Shown piece by piece: positions 45,703-55,900 of a DNA stretch of 63,059 nucleotides. The first letter of the stretch is position 1. The number at the start of each line of letters is the position of its first letter. This stretch comes from an uncultured Eubacteriales bacterium (GTDB taxonomy: Bacteria > Bacillota > Clostridia > Oscillospirales > Acutalibacteraceae), in the NCBI GenBank assembly GCA_934464585.1, contig CAKSJY010000008.1, positions 1 to 63,059 on the forward strand. Direction: 5' to 3'. The translations under genes were made by a program, and so were the position numbers. The notes below the pieces were generated by a model that saw only the letters and a program-made list of their open reading frames with translations, did no database searches and was not told the DNA's origin.

Positions 45703-45793
45703 GGAGAAGTACTCAAGTGGCCGAAGAGGCTCCCCTGCTAAGGGAGTAGATCGGGTAACCGGTGCGAGGGTTCAAATCCCTCCTTCTCCGCCA
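45703..45793 (+). tRNA. tRNA-Ser, anticodon GCT
   Basis: Class II tRNA beginning five bases after the first one. Acceptor GGAGAAG/CTTCTCC, anticodon loop CTGCTAA (GCT), long variable arm (TCGGGTAACCGG), encoded CCA. Confidence 0.97.
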
Positions 45794-45830
45794 ACACCGC
45801 ATAGACATATAGTTTATGCGGTGTTTTAGA
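45793..45830 (+). terminator. Hairpin between tRNA-Ser(GCT) and tRNA-Thr
   Basis: AACACCGCATA (45793-45803) pairs perfectly with TATGCGGTGTT (45815-45825), followed by TTTAG. It may terminate partly or act as a processing stem, since tRNA-Thr follows at once without an obvious promoter. Confidence 0.65.
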
Positions 45831-45838
45831 AATGTATT

Positions 45839-45914
45839 GCTGATATAGCTCAGTAGGCAGAGCACATCCTTGGTAAGGATGAGGTCAGCGGTTCGAATCC
45901 GCTTATCAGCTCCA
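45839..45914 (+). tRNA. tRNA-Thr, anticodon GGT
   Basis: Acceptor GCTGATA/TATCAGC, anticodon loop TTGGTAA (GGT), TTCGAAT T-loop, T discriminator and encoded CCA. It is the third gene of the cluster. Confidence 0.96.
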
Positions 45915-45956
45915 AAACAAAACATCCTCGCTTATTGCAAGGATGTTTTGTTTTTA
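45914..45956 (+). terminator. Terminator of the tRNA cluster
   Basis: A perfect 15-base inverted repeat (45914-45928 and 45940-45954) ending in a T-run directly after tRNA-Thr. Confidence 0.9.
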
Positions 45957-46130
45957 TACACTTTGCAATTAAAATAAACATCTTTTATAATAAAAAACAA
46001 CATATATACTTTTATCCTTTTACTGTATAATTTTCGCTTTGTTACTTAATGTTTATACTTACTCATAAATATTCCGCATTCTTAATTTGTACTAACTTAT
46101 AAGCTTATTACCTTTTTCTCTTAATATTTA

Positions 46131-46159
46131 TTGACAATATGTTTTAAAAAAGTTATAAT
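46131..46159 (+). promoter_or_regulatory. Consensus sigma-A promoter for DUF177-rpmF
   Basis: TTGACA (46131-46136), exactly 17 bases, TATAAT (46154-46159): a full consensus promoter about 28 bases before the start codon, fitting strong ribosomal protein expression. Confidence 0.92.
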
Positions 46160-46187
46160 ATAAAAATGTGGCATTGAGGTGTTAATT

Positions 46188-46682
46188 ATGATTCTTGATT
46201 TAAAAAGGCTTTTTGTTGAAGATATTAAAAAAATTTCTGATAGTTATCAAATAGATAATTTGATTTCCCTAACAGATCCAATGTTTTTATTTTCACCAAT
46301 TAAAGTGAATTATAATATTGAAAATAATGCCGGTTTGGTTGAACTAAAAGCTTCAGTTGATTTTAATATTAGCCACCCGTGTGATCGCTGTACAAAGCAA
46401 GTAAAAATAAACTGCAAGTATAAATTCAAACATATTCTCGTTACCTCTATTGATAATGAAGAAAATGACGAATATATTTTGCTAGATAATTTTAAAATCA
46501 ACCTAGACGAGGTTATAACAGAAGATATTCTTCTTCGTATTCCCTCAAAAATATTGTGTAAACCAGATTGTAAAGGTTTATGTCAAGAATGTGGGAAAGA
46601 CTTAAATGAAGGACCCTGTCAATGTAACAAGGATTCTATAGATCCTCGTTTAGAAGTACTTAAAAGTTTACTAAACGATTAA
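46188..46682 (+). CDS. DUF177/YceD family protein
   Basis: A 164-residue YceD-family protein, the usual partner upstream of rpmF and linked to 23S rRNA or L32 accumulation in other bacteria. The family pattern PCDRCTKQV in the middle and a C-terminal cysteine set (CKPDCKGLCQECG) suggest metal binding. Start: ATG at 46188 with GAGG upstream; the in-frame GTG at 46179 overlaps that site. rpmF follows after 45 bases. Confidence 0.9.
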   Translation: MILDLKRLFVEDIKKISDSYQIDNLISLTDPMFLFSPIKVNYNIENNAGLVELKASVDFNISHPCDRCTKQVKINCKYKFKHILVTSIDNEENDEYILLDNFKINLDEVITEDILLRIPSKILCKPDCKGLCQECGKDLNEGPCQCNKDSIDPRLEVLKSLLND

Positions 46683-46727
46683 TTGGCCAAAAGATTATTT
46701 TTTATATCATTAAGGAGGATTTTTAAA

Positions 46728-46910
46728 ATGGCTGTACCTAAGAGAAAACATTCTAAAGCAAGAAGAGATAAAAGACGTTCAAACGTTTGGAAATTAAGTA
46801 TGCCTGCTTTAATGAAATGTTCACAATGTGGTGCTTTCAAAGCTCCTCACAGAGTTTGTGGTACTTGTGGATATTACAAAGGCAGAGAAGTTATTAAAAA
46901 AGAAGCTTAG
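46728..46910 (+). CDS. rpmF: 50S ribosomal protein L32
   Basis: A 60-residue L32 beginning MAVPKRKHSKARRDKRR, with zinc-ribbon cysteines CSQC and CGTC. AAGGAGG lies eight bases before the ATG at 46728. The frame is open upstream to the DUF177 stop but that part is not coding. The Cys4 (zinc-binding) form is present; no Cys-free paralogue is seen in the window. Confidence 0.97.
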   Translation: MAVPKRKHSKARRDKRRSNVWKLSMPALMKCSQCGAFKAPHRVCGTCGYYKGREVIKKEA

Positions 46911-46913
46911 TTT

Positions 46914-46954
46914 AAATGGGATTTCACTTTACTAGTTGAGATCCCATTTTTTAT
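46914..46954 (+). terminator. Terminator after rpmF
   Basis: AAATGGGAT (46914-46922) pairs with ATCCCATTT (46941-46949) and is followed by a T-run. Confidence 0.88.
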
Positions 46955-46961
46955 TTTATAT

Positions 46962-47000
46962 AGAAAAGGCATTGGAGTTTTTATATCCAATGCCTTTTTC
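46962..47000 (-). terminator. Terminator after nifJ
   Basis: AAAAGGCATTGGA (46964-46976) and TCCAATGCCTTTT (46986-46998) form a perfect 13-base stem 16 bases past the leftward nifJ stop; A/T runs on both sides let it work in both directions. Confidence 0.88.
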
Positions 47001-47015
47001 TTATAATAGATAATA

Positions 47016-50000
47016 TTATTGATTATCTGGTCTATTTGCTAATGTTTCTAAGTGTTTATACTTATCCTTCGCAATTTTTTCTGCTTTTTCAAATAGCGCT
47101 TCTGCACGATCTGGGAATGAACGAGTTAAAGAATTATATCTTACCTCACCCATTATGAAATCGCGGTAGCTTGCTGATGGAGCCTTACTATCCAATATAA
47201 ATGGATTTTTGCCTTGCTCTGCTAGACGAGGATCGAAACGGAAATTGTTCCAATATCCTGCTGCAACAGCCTTTTTCTCTTCAGCTTGAGAAATACCCAT
47301 ACCGCCTCTTATACCGTGGTTAATACATGGAGCATAAGCTATGATTATTGATGGGCCATTATAGCTCTCAGCCTCATTAAATGCTTTAATACATTGATTA
47401 TAATCTGCACCCATTGCAACTTGAGCAACATATACATAACCATAGCTCATAGCAATAGCTGCTAAATCTTTCTTCTTAACCGACTTACCAGCAGCAGCAA
47501 ACTGTGCAACTGAACCTACTTGTGTAGCCTTTGATGCCTGGCCTCCTGTATTAGAGTAAACTTCTGTATCAAATACAAGAATATTTACGTTTTCTCCGGA
47601 AGCGATAACATGGTCAAGTCCGCCAAAGCCTATATCATATGCCCAACCGTCTCCACCAAATATCCACATAGATTTCTTAGAAAGATAATCTTTTTCCTTT
47701 AATGCTTTATTAGCTAAAGAAGATATTGAATTGCCGGATTTTGAGATCTCTTCTAATTTTTCAATTAATGCATCGGTTGCATTACGATTTTCCCTACTAT
47801 CAGAGAAAGTCTCAAGATAATTTTTGCAAACTTCCTTAGTAGCCTCATCGCTAGATTCATTTGAAATTTCTCTTATATAGTCTGCAAGTCTGTCTCTTAT
47901 TGCATTCTGTGCTAAAGCCATACCATATCCAAATTCAGCATTATCCTCAAACAAGGAATTCTGCCATGCCGGACCATGGCCCTTTTTATTTACTGTATAT
48001 GGAGTTGCCGGAGCGGATCCACCCCATATTGATGAACAACCTGTTGCGTTTGCGATATACATTCTGTCACCGAATAATTGTGTTGCAAGTTTTGCATATG
48101 GTGTTTCACCACAACCTGCACAAGCACCGGAGTACTCTAATAAAGGTTGTTTGAATTGGCTACCCTTAACAGTAGTTTCCTTAAATTTTTCTAAAACTTC
48201 AGGTTTTTCCTTTAATTCTCTACCGTAGTCAAATACTGCCTGCATAGGTCTTTGTGAATCTATAGGCTTCATTTCTAATGCCTTTTCGCCTCTCATACCT
48301 GGGCAAACTTGAGCACAGTTCCCGCATCCTGTACAGTCAAGTACCGAAACAGTCATAGCAAAATTAAGTCCCGGAAGCCCGTTCATTTTCTTAGATTTAA
48401 TAACCGCTGGGGCCTTTGCTAATTCTTCGTCTGTTAAAATTGCCGGACGAATAACTGCGTGTGGACATACAAAGGAACAGAAATTACATTGAATACAATT
48501 TTCCGGTTTCCACTCCGGTACATCAACAGCAATACCACGTTTTTCATAAGCAGCCGAACCTTGAGGAACCGCACCGTTAACGTGATCCATAAATGCAGAA
48601 ACCGGAAGTTCATCTCCCTTATGAGCGTTTACAGGGATTAAAATATCATTTACATATTTAACAAGGTCTTTTCTATCTCCATCTACAACATTGTTGTCAT
48701 CAGAAGCGTCGGAAATATTCTTCCATGATTCAGGAATTTCAACTTTTACAAGATCCTGAGCACCTCTTTCAATAGCTTGGTGGTTCATAGATACAATCTT
48801 TTCGCCCTTTTTGCTATAAGACTTAGTTGCAGCATCTTTCATATATTGAATAGCTTGTTCACTTGGAATAATATTTGCAATTTTGAAGAATGCAGATTGT
48901 AATACTGTATTAATTCTTCCTCCAAGGCCAATTTCTTTACCTATCTTAATTCCATCTATTGTATATAACTTAATATCATTATCTGCAATAAACTTCTTCA
49001 TTTTGTTAGGCAATCTCTTATCAAGCTCCTCACCTTGCCATGGACAATTTAGAAGGAAGCTTCCACCCTGTTTTAGGTCTTCTATCATATCATACTTACC
49101 TATATATGATGGATTATGACAAGCAACAAAGTCTGCTTTACTGATATAGTAAGTTGACTTAATCGGGGTATTACCAAAACGCAAGTGCGAAATAGTTACA
49201 CCACCTGATTTTTTGGAATCGTATGCAAAATAACCCTGTGCATACATATCGGTATGATCTCCGATAATTTTAATCGAGTTTTTATTTGCACCAACAGTAC
49301 CGTCTGAACCTAATCCCCAGAATTTACAGGAACGAGTACCCTTAGGAGTAGTATCCGGATTTTCCTTAATTTCAAGAGAAAGATGAGTAACATCATCCTC
49401 TATACCAATTGTAAATCTTTTCTTTGGTTCTTCTGATCCCATATTTTTGTATACTGCAATAATTTGTGCTGGTGTAGTATCCTTTGAACCTAAGCCATAA
49501 CGGCCTGTAAACACAGGAACACAGCCAAATTCTGTACCTGAAAGAGCTGCTAAAACATCAAGATATAGAGGTTCACCGATTGAACCTGGCTCTTTTGTAC
49601 GATCTAATACAGAAATGTATTTTACTGTTTTAGGAAGTACATTTGTTAAATATTTAGCTACAAAAGGTCTATATAGTCTTACTTTTACAAGACCAACTTT
49701 TTCGCCTGCAGCATTTAGATAATCTACAACCTCTTCGGCTGCTTCACAAACAGAACCCATTGCTATTATAACTTTTTCTGCATCTTCAGCACCATAATAG
49801 TTAAAAGGTTTATAATCTGTGCCGATTTTGCTGTTTACCTGATTCATATAGTCAACGACAACCTCAGGTATAGCATCATAATATTTATTACAAGCTTCTC
49901 TTGCTTGGAAGAAAATATCATCATTTTGAGCAGAACCTCTTAGCTCCGGATGTTCCGGATTAAGGCTATTTTTACGAAATGCATCAACTGCTTCCCAGTC

Positions 50001-50585
50001 AAGCATATCTGCTAAATCTTCATAGTCCCAAGCCTCTACCTTTTGAATTTCATGAGATGTTCTAAATCCATCAAAGAAATGTAGGAAAGGTACCCTTCCT
50101 TTTATAGCTGACAAATGTGCTACTGCACTAAGGTCCATAACTTCTTGAGGGCTATTTGAACATAACATAGCATAACCAGTTTGTCTGCAAGCGTAGACAT
50201 CGGAGTGATCCCCAAAAATAGATAAAGCATGGCTTGTAAGAGCACGTGCTGAAACATGTATAACACTTGGGAGTAATTCCCCTGCCATTTTATACATATT
50301 AGGTATCATTAAAAGCAATCCCTGAGATGCTGTATAAGTTGTAGTTAATGCTCCTGCGGCTAATGAACCGTGAACTGCACCAGCTGCACCGGCTTCAGAT
50401 TGCATTTCTGTAACTTTAACTTCTTTACCAAATAGATTTTTTCTGCCGTTTGCAGAGTATTTGTCTGTTTCATCTGCCATAACAGAAGATGGAGTAATAG
50501 GATAAATAGCTGCAACATCTGTGAATGCATATGAAACATGAGCTGCCGCGCTATTACCATCCATAGTCTTCATTTTTCTTGACAT
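47016..50585 (-). CDS. nifJ: Pyruvate:ferredoxin (flavodoxin) oxidoreductase
   Basis: A 1189-residue single-chain enzyme converting pyruvate and CoA to acetyl-CoA, CO2 and reduced ferredoxin, central to clostridial fermentation. In order: the pyrimidine-binding domain with AAIYPITPSSVMADETD, the CoA-binding transketolase-like domains, two 4Fe-4S ferredoxin motifs (CIQCNFCSFVCP and CTGCGNCAQVCP), a proximal cluster region with GACAGCGETP, and the thiamine-diphosphate domain with GGDGWAYDIGFGG and YSNTGGQASK. The length is that of full enzymes. AAGGAGG precedes the ATG. It is monocistronic, with its own promoter and terminator. Confidence 0.97.
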   Translation of the reverse strand: MSRKMKTMDGNSAAAHVSYAFTDVAAIYPITPSSVMADETDKYSANGRKNLFGKEVKVTEMQSEAGAAGAVHGSLAAGALTTTYTASQGLLLMIPNMYKMAGELLPSVIHVSARALTSHALSIFGDHSDVYACRQTGYAMLCSNSPQEVMDLSAVAHLSAIKGRVPFLHFFDGFRTSHEIQKVEAWDYEDLADMLDWEAVDAFRKNSLNPEHPELRGSAQNDDIFFQAREACNKYYDAIPEVVVDYMNQVNSKIGTDYKPFNYYGAEDAEKVIIAMGSVCEAAEEVVDYLNAAGEKVGLVKVRLYRPFVAKYLTNVLPKTVKYISVLDRTKEPGSIGEPLYLDVLAALSGTEFGCVPVFTGRYGLGSKDTTPAQIIAVYKNMGSEEPKKRFTIGIEDDVTHLSLEIKENPDTTPKGTRSCKFWGLGSDGTVGANKNSIKIIGDHTDMYAQGYFAYDSKKSGGVTISHLRFGNTPIKSTYYISKADFVACHNPSYIGKYDMIEDLKQGGSFLLNCPWQGEELDKRLPNKMKKFIADNDIKLYTIDGIKIGKEIGLGGRINTVLQSAFFKIANIIPSEQAIQYMKDAATKSYSKKGEKIVSMNHQAIERGAQDLVKVEIPESWKNISDASDDNNVVDGDRKDLVKYVNDILIPVNAHKGDELPVSAFMDHVNGAVPQGSAAYEKRGIAVDVPEWKPENCIQCNFCSFVCPHAVIRPAILTDEELAKAPAVIKSKKMNGLPGLNFAMTVSVLDCTGCGNCAQVCPGMRGEKALEMKPIDSQRPMQAVFDYGRELKEKPEVLEKFKETTVKGSQFKQPLLEYSGACAGCGETPYAKLATQLFGDRMYIANATGCSSIWGGSAPATPYTVNKKGHGPAWQNSLFEDNAEFGYGMALAQNAIRDRLADYIREISNESSDEATKEVCKNYLETFSDSRENRNATDALIEKLEEISKSGNSISSLANKALKEKDYLSKKSMWIFGGDGWAYDIGFGGLDHVIASGENVNILVFDTEVYSNTGGQASKATQVGSVAQFAAAGKSVKKKDLAAIAMSYGYVYVAQVAMGADYNQCIKAFNEAESYNGPSIIIAYAPCINHGIRGGMGISQAEEKKAVAAGYWNNFRFDPRLAEQGKNPFILDSKAPSASYRDFIMGEVRYNSLTRSFPDRAEALFEKAEKIAKDKYKHLETLANRPDNQ

Positions 50586-50653
50586 TTAATATTTCCTCCT
50601 TAATGGTTAATTAACAAATTATAGTGCGATTTTAAGCAACCACATTAGGTTTT

Positions 50654-50682
50654 ATTTTATCACTTTCTAGAAATAATGTAAA
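50654..50682 (-). promoter_or_regulatory. Sigma-A promoter with extended -10 for nifJ
   Basis: On the minus strand TTTACA (50682-50677), 17-base spacer ending TGA, TAAAAT (50659-50654), about 70 bases before the start codon. Confidence 0.75.
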
Positions 50683-50738
50683 GTTTTAGCTATCTCTACA
50701 AAGATAAAATTCAAAGAGTATTATGCCCCATTACAATA

Positions 50739-51626
50739 CTAAAAATTTCTATTTTTTGAAATCCTGTCAAAAAGTTTTTCTGTGCTCACATTATGTGGAC
50801 GTATAAATCGATTAAGCTTTTTTATAGAGTCTGGATTATGAGTTATTTTGTTTATTTTTCCCTCGCAAGTAAGTACTGTTTTAAACCCCAAATCCCTCAT
50901 AATATCTAATGAATCATTACTAATTGCACCAAATGGATATGTAAACGCCTGAGCTTGAACACCTGTTTTTTCTTTTATGTCATCTTGCATTTTCATAATA
51001 TCTGCAACCAAAAACTTTTTATAATGTTCAAGGCTTTCACCCTTTATCTTTTTAGCTCCATTTCTTCCATCCTTTTTGTTTATAGTATGCATATCATAAG
51101 AATGATTTTCTACTTCAATAAGCCCTGATTTTAACATTTCATTTATATTATCCCAAGTACAGTGAGCATAATCCGGATTTTTATCTTCTATGTCACTATA
51201 TAAATCTGTATATTTACCAATAGGTGAAAGTACCATTTTGCAATTATATTTTTGAAGTAAAGGAAAAGCGTATAAATAATTATTATAATACCCATCATCG
51301 AATGTTATCATTATAGGTTTTTCAGGCAGGTCTGCATTGGAGTATGCGTAATTTATAACATCGTCAATAAATACTGTATGATATCCATTTTCTGTTATAT
51401 ATTTTAAATCACTTTCAAATTCTTGTGGGGATATTACGTATCTACCCTGACATTTTGTGCTTTTAGATATTCCATGATACATTATTATCGGTAAGTCTAT
51501 ACTATCTTCCTCAGTATTTTCAAGCATATATCCCCTAAATGGTACAACATATATTCCTGCTATAAAAAGAATTATAACCATCAACGATAGGATTATTTTT
51601 TTGTTTATCTTAAATTTAGAAAGCAT
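50739..51626 (-). CDS. Membrane-anchored polysaccharide deacetylase
   Basis: A 295-residue NodB-domain protein with an N-terminal membrane anchor (residues 9-28). Motif 1 is ITFDDGYYN (Asp110, Asp111) and motif 2 is HSYDMH (His175, His180), the metal ligands. PIIMYHGI at the domain start is typical of the peptidoglycan/chitooligosaccharide group. It probably deacetylates cell-wall N-acetyl sugars outside the membrane. AAGGGAG precedes the ATG. It stands alone. Confidence 0.88.
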   Translation of the reverse strand: MLSKFKINKKIILSLMVIILFIAGIYVVPFRGYMLENTEEDSIDLPIIMYHGISKSTKCQGRYVISPQEFESDLKYITENGYHTVFIDDVINYAYSNADLPEKPIMITFDDGYYNNYLYAFPLLQKYNCKMVLSPIGKYTDLYSDIEDKNPDYAHCTWDNINEMLKSGLIEVENHSYDMHTINKKDGRNGAKKIKGESLEHYKKFLVADIMKMQDDIKEKTGVQAQAFTYPFGAISNDSLDIMRDLGFKTVLTCEGKINKITHNPDSIKKLNRFIRPHNVSTEKLFDRISKNRNF

Positions 51627-51711
51627 AATATGTATCTCCCTTTATTTTTATAAAACAAACTCAATATATTATATGTACATAAAGCAAAATATAACTTCAT
51701 AAATTTTCTTC

Positions 51712-51760
51712 TTTACAAATGTCCAAATATGTAGTATTATAAAACAGTAATAATTATTAT
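51712..51760 (+). promoter_or_regulatory. Promoter with possible PerR operator for perR-rubrerythrin
   Basis: TTTACA (51712-51717), 17-base spacer, TATTAT (51735-51740). A 12-base palindrome TAATAATTATTA (51748-51759) overlaps the expected transcription start, compatible in position and AT-rich symmetry with a Per box, though it does not match the TTATAATNATTATAA form fully. Confidence 0.5.
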
Positions 51761-51783
51761 TTTTATTTTATGGATGTGATAAA

Positions 51784-52176
51784 ATGAAAAAACAACATTA
51801 CAGCAAAAAGCGTGAAGCTATTTTAGAAACTATCTCTAACACTAAGTCTCATCCAACAGCAGAATGGGTATATTTAAAGCTTAAACCTTTATATCCCGAC
51901 CTAAGCCTGGCAACTGTATATCGTAATATAGTTTATTTTAAAAAAAATGGGAATATTATTACAGTTGCTAATGTAAACGGTCAAGATAGATATGACAGTA
52001 ATACAAGCGAGCATTGCCATTTCATATGCTCTGAATGTTTTAGTGTTATTGATATCGATATAGATCTAAACAATGCTGATATTTACGAAAAAATAAAAAG
52101 TAAATACCACTTTCAACCGCATTATCAAAACACAATATTTTACGGAAAATGCGAAAAATGTTTAAATGAGCTTTAG
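51784..52176 (+). CDS. perR: Fur-family peroxide-sensing repressor (PerR-like)
   Basis: A 130-residue Fur-family protein. The winged helix contains SHPTAEWVYLKLK and SLATVYRNIVYF. The structural zinc site is C82-x2-C85 and C123-x2-C126, and His23 corresponds to the oxidisable ligand region of PerR (HPTA). PerR rather than Fur or Zur is supported by the rubrerythrin gene 45 bases downstream. It likely represses both genes until peroxide oxidises it. Confidence 0.85.
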   Translation: MKKQHYSKKREAILETISNTKSHPTAEWVYLKLKPLYPDLSLATVYRNIVYFKKNGNIITVANVNGQDRYDSNTSEHCHFICSECFSVIDIDIDLNNADIYEKIKSKYHFQPHYQNTIFYGKCEKCLNEL

Positions 52177-52221
52177 CTCTTTATAATAAATCTATTTAAT
52201 CTTAGGAGGAATAATAACAAT

Positions 52222-52767
52222 ATGAAAAAATTTGTATGTACAGTATGTGGATATATTCACGAAGGAAACGAAGCTCCAGACTTTTGCCCTCAATGCAAGG
52301 CTCCAAAGGAAAAATTTAAGGAGATGCAAGATAGTCAATCATTTGTATGCGAACATGAAATAGGTGTTGCAAAAGGAATAGATAAAGAAGTATATGAAGG
52401 CCTCGTTGCTAACTTTAACGGAGAATGCACCGAAGTTGGTATGTATTTAGCTATGAGCCGTCAGGCAGACAGAGAAGGTTATCCTGAAATTGCCGAAGCT
52501 TTCAAAAGATATGCTTTGGAAGAAGCAGAACATGCTGCAAAATTTGCTGAACTTTTAGGTGAAACTGTTACAAACAGTACAGAAAAGAATCTTCAAATGA
52601 GATCAGATGCAGAAACCGGTGCTTGCTCAGGAAAATTTGATATTGCAAAACGTGCAAAAGAATTAGGTTACGACGCTATCCATGATACTGTTCACGAAAT
52701 GGCTAAAGACGAGGCAAGACACGGTGCAGGATTTGCTGGACTATTAAAAAGATATTTTAACAAATAA
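52222..52767 (+). CDS. rbr: Reverse-type rubrerythrin
   Basis: A 181-residue non-haem diiron peroxidase. A rubredoxin domain comes first (C6-x2-C9 and C22-x2-C25), followed by a ferritin-like four-helix diiron domain with NGECTEVGMYLAMSRQAD, YALEEAEHAAKF and MAKDEARHG. This order is the reverse of classical rubrerythrin and matches the clostridial revRbr, which detoxifies hydrogen peroxide and oxygen with NADH-derived electrons. AGGAGG precedes the ATG. It is followed by a strong terminator. Confidence 0.93.
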   Translation: MKKFVCTVCGYIHEGNEAPDFCPQCKAPKEKFKEMQDSQSFVCEHEIGVAKGIDKEVYEGLVANFNGECTEVGMYLAMSRQADREGYPEIAEAFKRYALEEAEHAAKFAELLGETVTNSTEKNLQMRSDAETGACSGKFDIAKRAKELGYDAIHDTVHEMAKDEARHGAGFAGLLKRYFNK

Positions 52768-52786
52768 TATTTAAAAACAACTCATT

Positions 52787-52833
52787 AATAGCAAATAGAT
52801 TTTTTGTATTAAATTATCTATTTGCTATTTTTA
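52787..52833 (+). terminator. Terminator after rubrerythrin
   Basis: A perfect 14-base inverted repeat (52787-52800 and 52816-52829) followed by TTTTTA. Confidence 0.9.
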
Positions 52834-52870
52834 TACATAATTTACCTTCTTAATATAAGTAACCATTTTG

Positions 52871-52899
52871 TTTACATTTAATGGAACACATGCTATAAT
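52871..52899 (+). promoter_or_regulatory. Sigma-A promoter with extended -10 for the autolysin gene
   Basis: TTTACA (52871-52876), 17-base spacer ending TGC, TATAAT (52894-52899), 33 bases before the ATG. Confidence 0.85.
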
Positions 52900-52931
52900 A
52901 ATTACAAATATTTTATTTTAAGGAGGAAACT

Positions 52932-55900
52932 ATGAAACGGGTTATTTCACTACTACTTGCTGTCATTATGACAGTAATATCTTTTAATTTTAGCGTATTT
53001 GCAGAATCATTCGATTCATTAGAAACAGAAAACAACTTATCTTCTGTTATAGATGGCAAAAATGCTCCTGAAAATATGCGGCTCAACTACTTAGTCGTTA
53101 CTGATCCATCTTTAAGCATAAACAAGGAAACAAATACTGCAACCGAACAAATTTGTATCGGAATCGGTAATGAGGAATTAAAAATCCAGTCTGCTAAACT
53201 TACTTATAATAAGATTGGTGATGAAACTTTAAAAACAGTATCTGCTGCGTCTATTGATGATAATGGTATAATTTTCAACATAGACTTTTCTTCTGATGAC
53301 AAAGGTACTTATACTATAACCTACCTTGACTATGAAATTGACGGTATTAATTACAACCTAAAATTCAGTGATATTGATATGGGAAATATCGTATTTGGTG
53401 TTGAAACAGAAGTAATTTCTGAACCTGATGCATATGTAGTTGATAAGGAAAGTGCTCAAACTATTGACCAAAATGAATTAGGTGAACCCAATATAAGCAT
53501 TGCAAGGATAAATGAGAATGGTGACTTTACTAAAAATAATGATATAGATACAGCTATCAACCAAGAAATTTCACTTAAATCACAAATGAGGTCGTTAACT
53601 TCTGAACTTTCCTCTGGATATAAAACCGTTGTATTAGATCCAGGGCACGGCGGATCTGATTCCGGCGCCATACACTATGAAAATGGTCGTGTTGTAGCCT
53701 GCGAAAGAGATATAAACTTAAAAATAGCTCAATATTGTAAAACAGAATTAGAAAAGTATAACAATGTAAAGGTATATATGACAAGGTATGACAACGGTTC
53801 AAACCCCAGTCTATCACAAAGAGTACAAACAGCTAAAAACTACGGTGCAAACTTACTTGTAAGTATACACTGCAATTCCTTTGTAAGTAATACAGCCCAC
53901 GGAGCTGAAGTTTGGTATCCCAACAGTTCCAGCTATAACTATTATATTCATGAAAATGGTGCAAACGTATCTAGGTGCATTTTAGATCAGCTTTCTTCTT
54001 TAGGAATATATAACCGTGGAATAAAAACAAAGGATGCCACAGATGGAGAAACCTATCCGGATGGTCATATTTCAGATTATTTTACACTTGTAAACGTATC
54101 AAGACGCAATGGAATTGTCGGAATAATAGTTGAACACGCATTTATAAGCAGTCAAAGCGACTATAATAACTACCTAAGTTCTGACAGTAACCTACAAAAA
54201 CTCGGTGTAGCAGATGCTACAGGAATTGCAAAATATTTTGGTTTATCAAAAGCTAATGTATCTACAAGCCTTGCTAATGGTACATATATGATAGCACCCC
54301 TATCATCCGTCGGAACTGTTATAGATGGTTATGACAAGAACAACACAAGGGCAAAATCTGAAAATAGAAGTTCCGCTCAGCTTTTCAATGTATCTAAATC
54401 AGGCAGCAGTTATAAAATAATAAACCTTAACTCCAATCTTTCGCTAACTGCTAACGGAAGTAATATTTCCTTATCGAATTATTCTGCTAATAATTTTAAT
54501 CAACAATGGACACTATATGAAGTTCCTAATACTGGTGCATATTATGTCACAACAGGAAATAGATATCTAACCGAAAATTACGGCGGTCTGTTTTCATGGG
54601 ACAGCTTATCAAATAAAAATCAACAGTTTATATTTATACCTGTTTCGGATAACATAGGCAACAAATCTTGCATATTAGCAAGTAGACTTGATACAAATCA
54701 AGTAGTAGATATAAGAGCAGCAAGCAAATCCAGTGGAGCAAATTGCCAATTATATGAAGAAAATCACACCAATGCACAAATATTCAATTTCAAATATTCA
54801 AACGGTTATTATACAATAGAAAATACGGGTTCCAAAAAACTTCTTGATGTACAACGTGCTGATACTGAAAATTTTACAAATGTTCAACAATATGACTCAA
54901 ACGGAACAAATGCTCAAAAATGGATATTAATAAAGAATAATGATGCAACCTATAGCTTGATGTCAAGATGTAATGGCCTTCTTATGGATGTTTATTCAGC
55001 CCACTCTGCTAATTGGACAAATATAGATGTATACCGCCAAAATGGAACAGATGCCCAAAAATTTATACTTATAAATGCCTCAAGTGCACCTATAGCCGAA
55101 GGAACATATTTTATAGTTTCAGCCTTAAATAATGGTAATTCCACTCTAGATATACGATATGCTGAAACCGGTAACGGTGTAAATGTCCAATTATGGGAAA
55201 GAAATAATACACCCGCACAAAAGTTTAAATTCCAAAAAACAGATTATGGATATTATAAAATAATATCCGAATGTTCCGGAAAAGTTCTTGATGTACATAG
55301 CGCTGGATTTTATAATAAAACTAATCTTCAGCAATATACTGACAATGGAACAAACGCCCAAAAATGGATAATAGAAAAAAATAGTGATTCTACATACACG
55401 CTAATCTCTAGATGTAACGGAAAGTGTATAGATATTGCAAGTGCAAATACTGCTAATGGGACAAATGCTCAACTATATGAAAGTAATTCTACTGCAGCAC
55501 AAAAGTTTATTCTTAAGTCTTCATATGATATAATGGATAATACTAAAACAACTGTAGATAAGATGGTAAATTTATATCAACATAATACAAATTATACATA
55601 CAAGCAATATTTAACATCACTAGGCAGTAATACTAGCAAGGCACCCTCCTCATTAAGAGAATTCTGTCAACTTTATGTTGAAGAATGTTCATATGAAGGT
55701 GTAAAGGCTGAAGTTGCATTTAGCCAGGCAATGGTAGAAACTGGTTGGCTTAGATATTCTGGAGATGTAAACCCTACTCAATTTAACTTTGCGGGTCTTG
55801 GTGCTACCGGGAATGGCGCAAAAGGATTAAGTTTTGAAAGTGCCAGAATCGGAATCCGTGCACAAATACAACATCTAAAAGCCTACGCATCAACAGATAA

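Noticed and set aside
45713..45925. Reading frame of 70 codons on the minus strand containing RRRDLNPRTGYPIYSLSRGA
   Set aside because: It is the antisense of tRNA-Ser(GCT) and tRNA-Thr; this exact kind of peptide is a well-known artefact of tRNA genes.
50360..50560. Frame of 66 codons inside nifJ on the same strand
   Set aside because: It is an alternative frame of the strongly conserved first domain of nifJ and contains low-complexity Gln/His/Leu runs.
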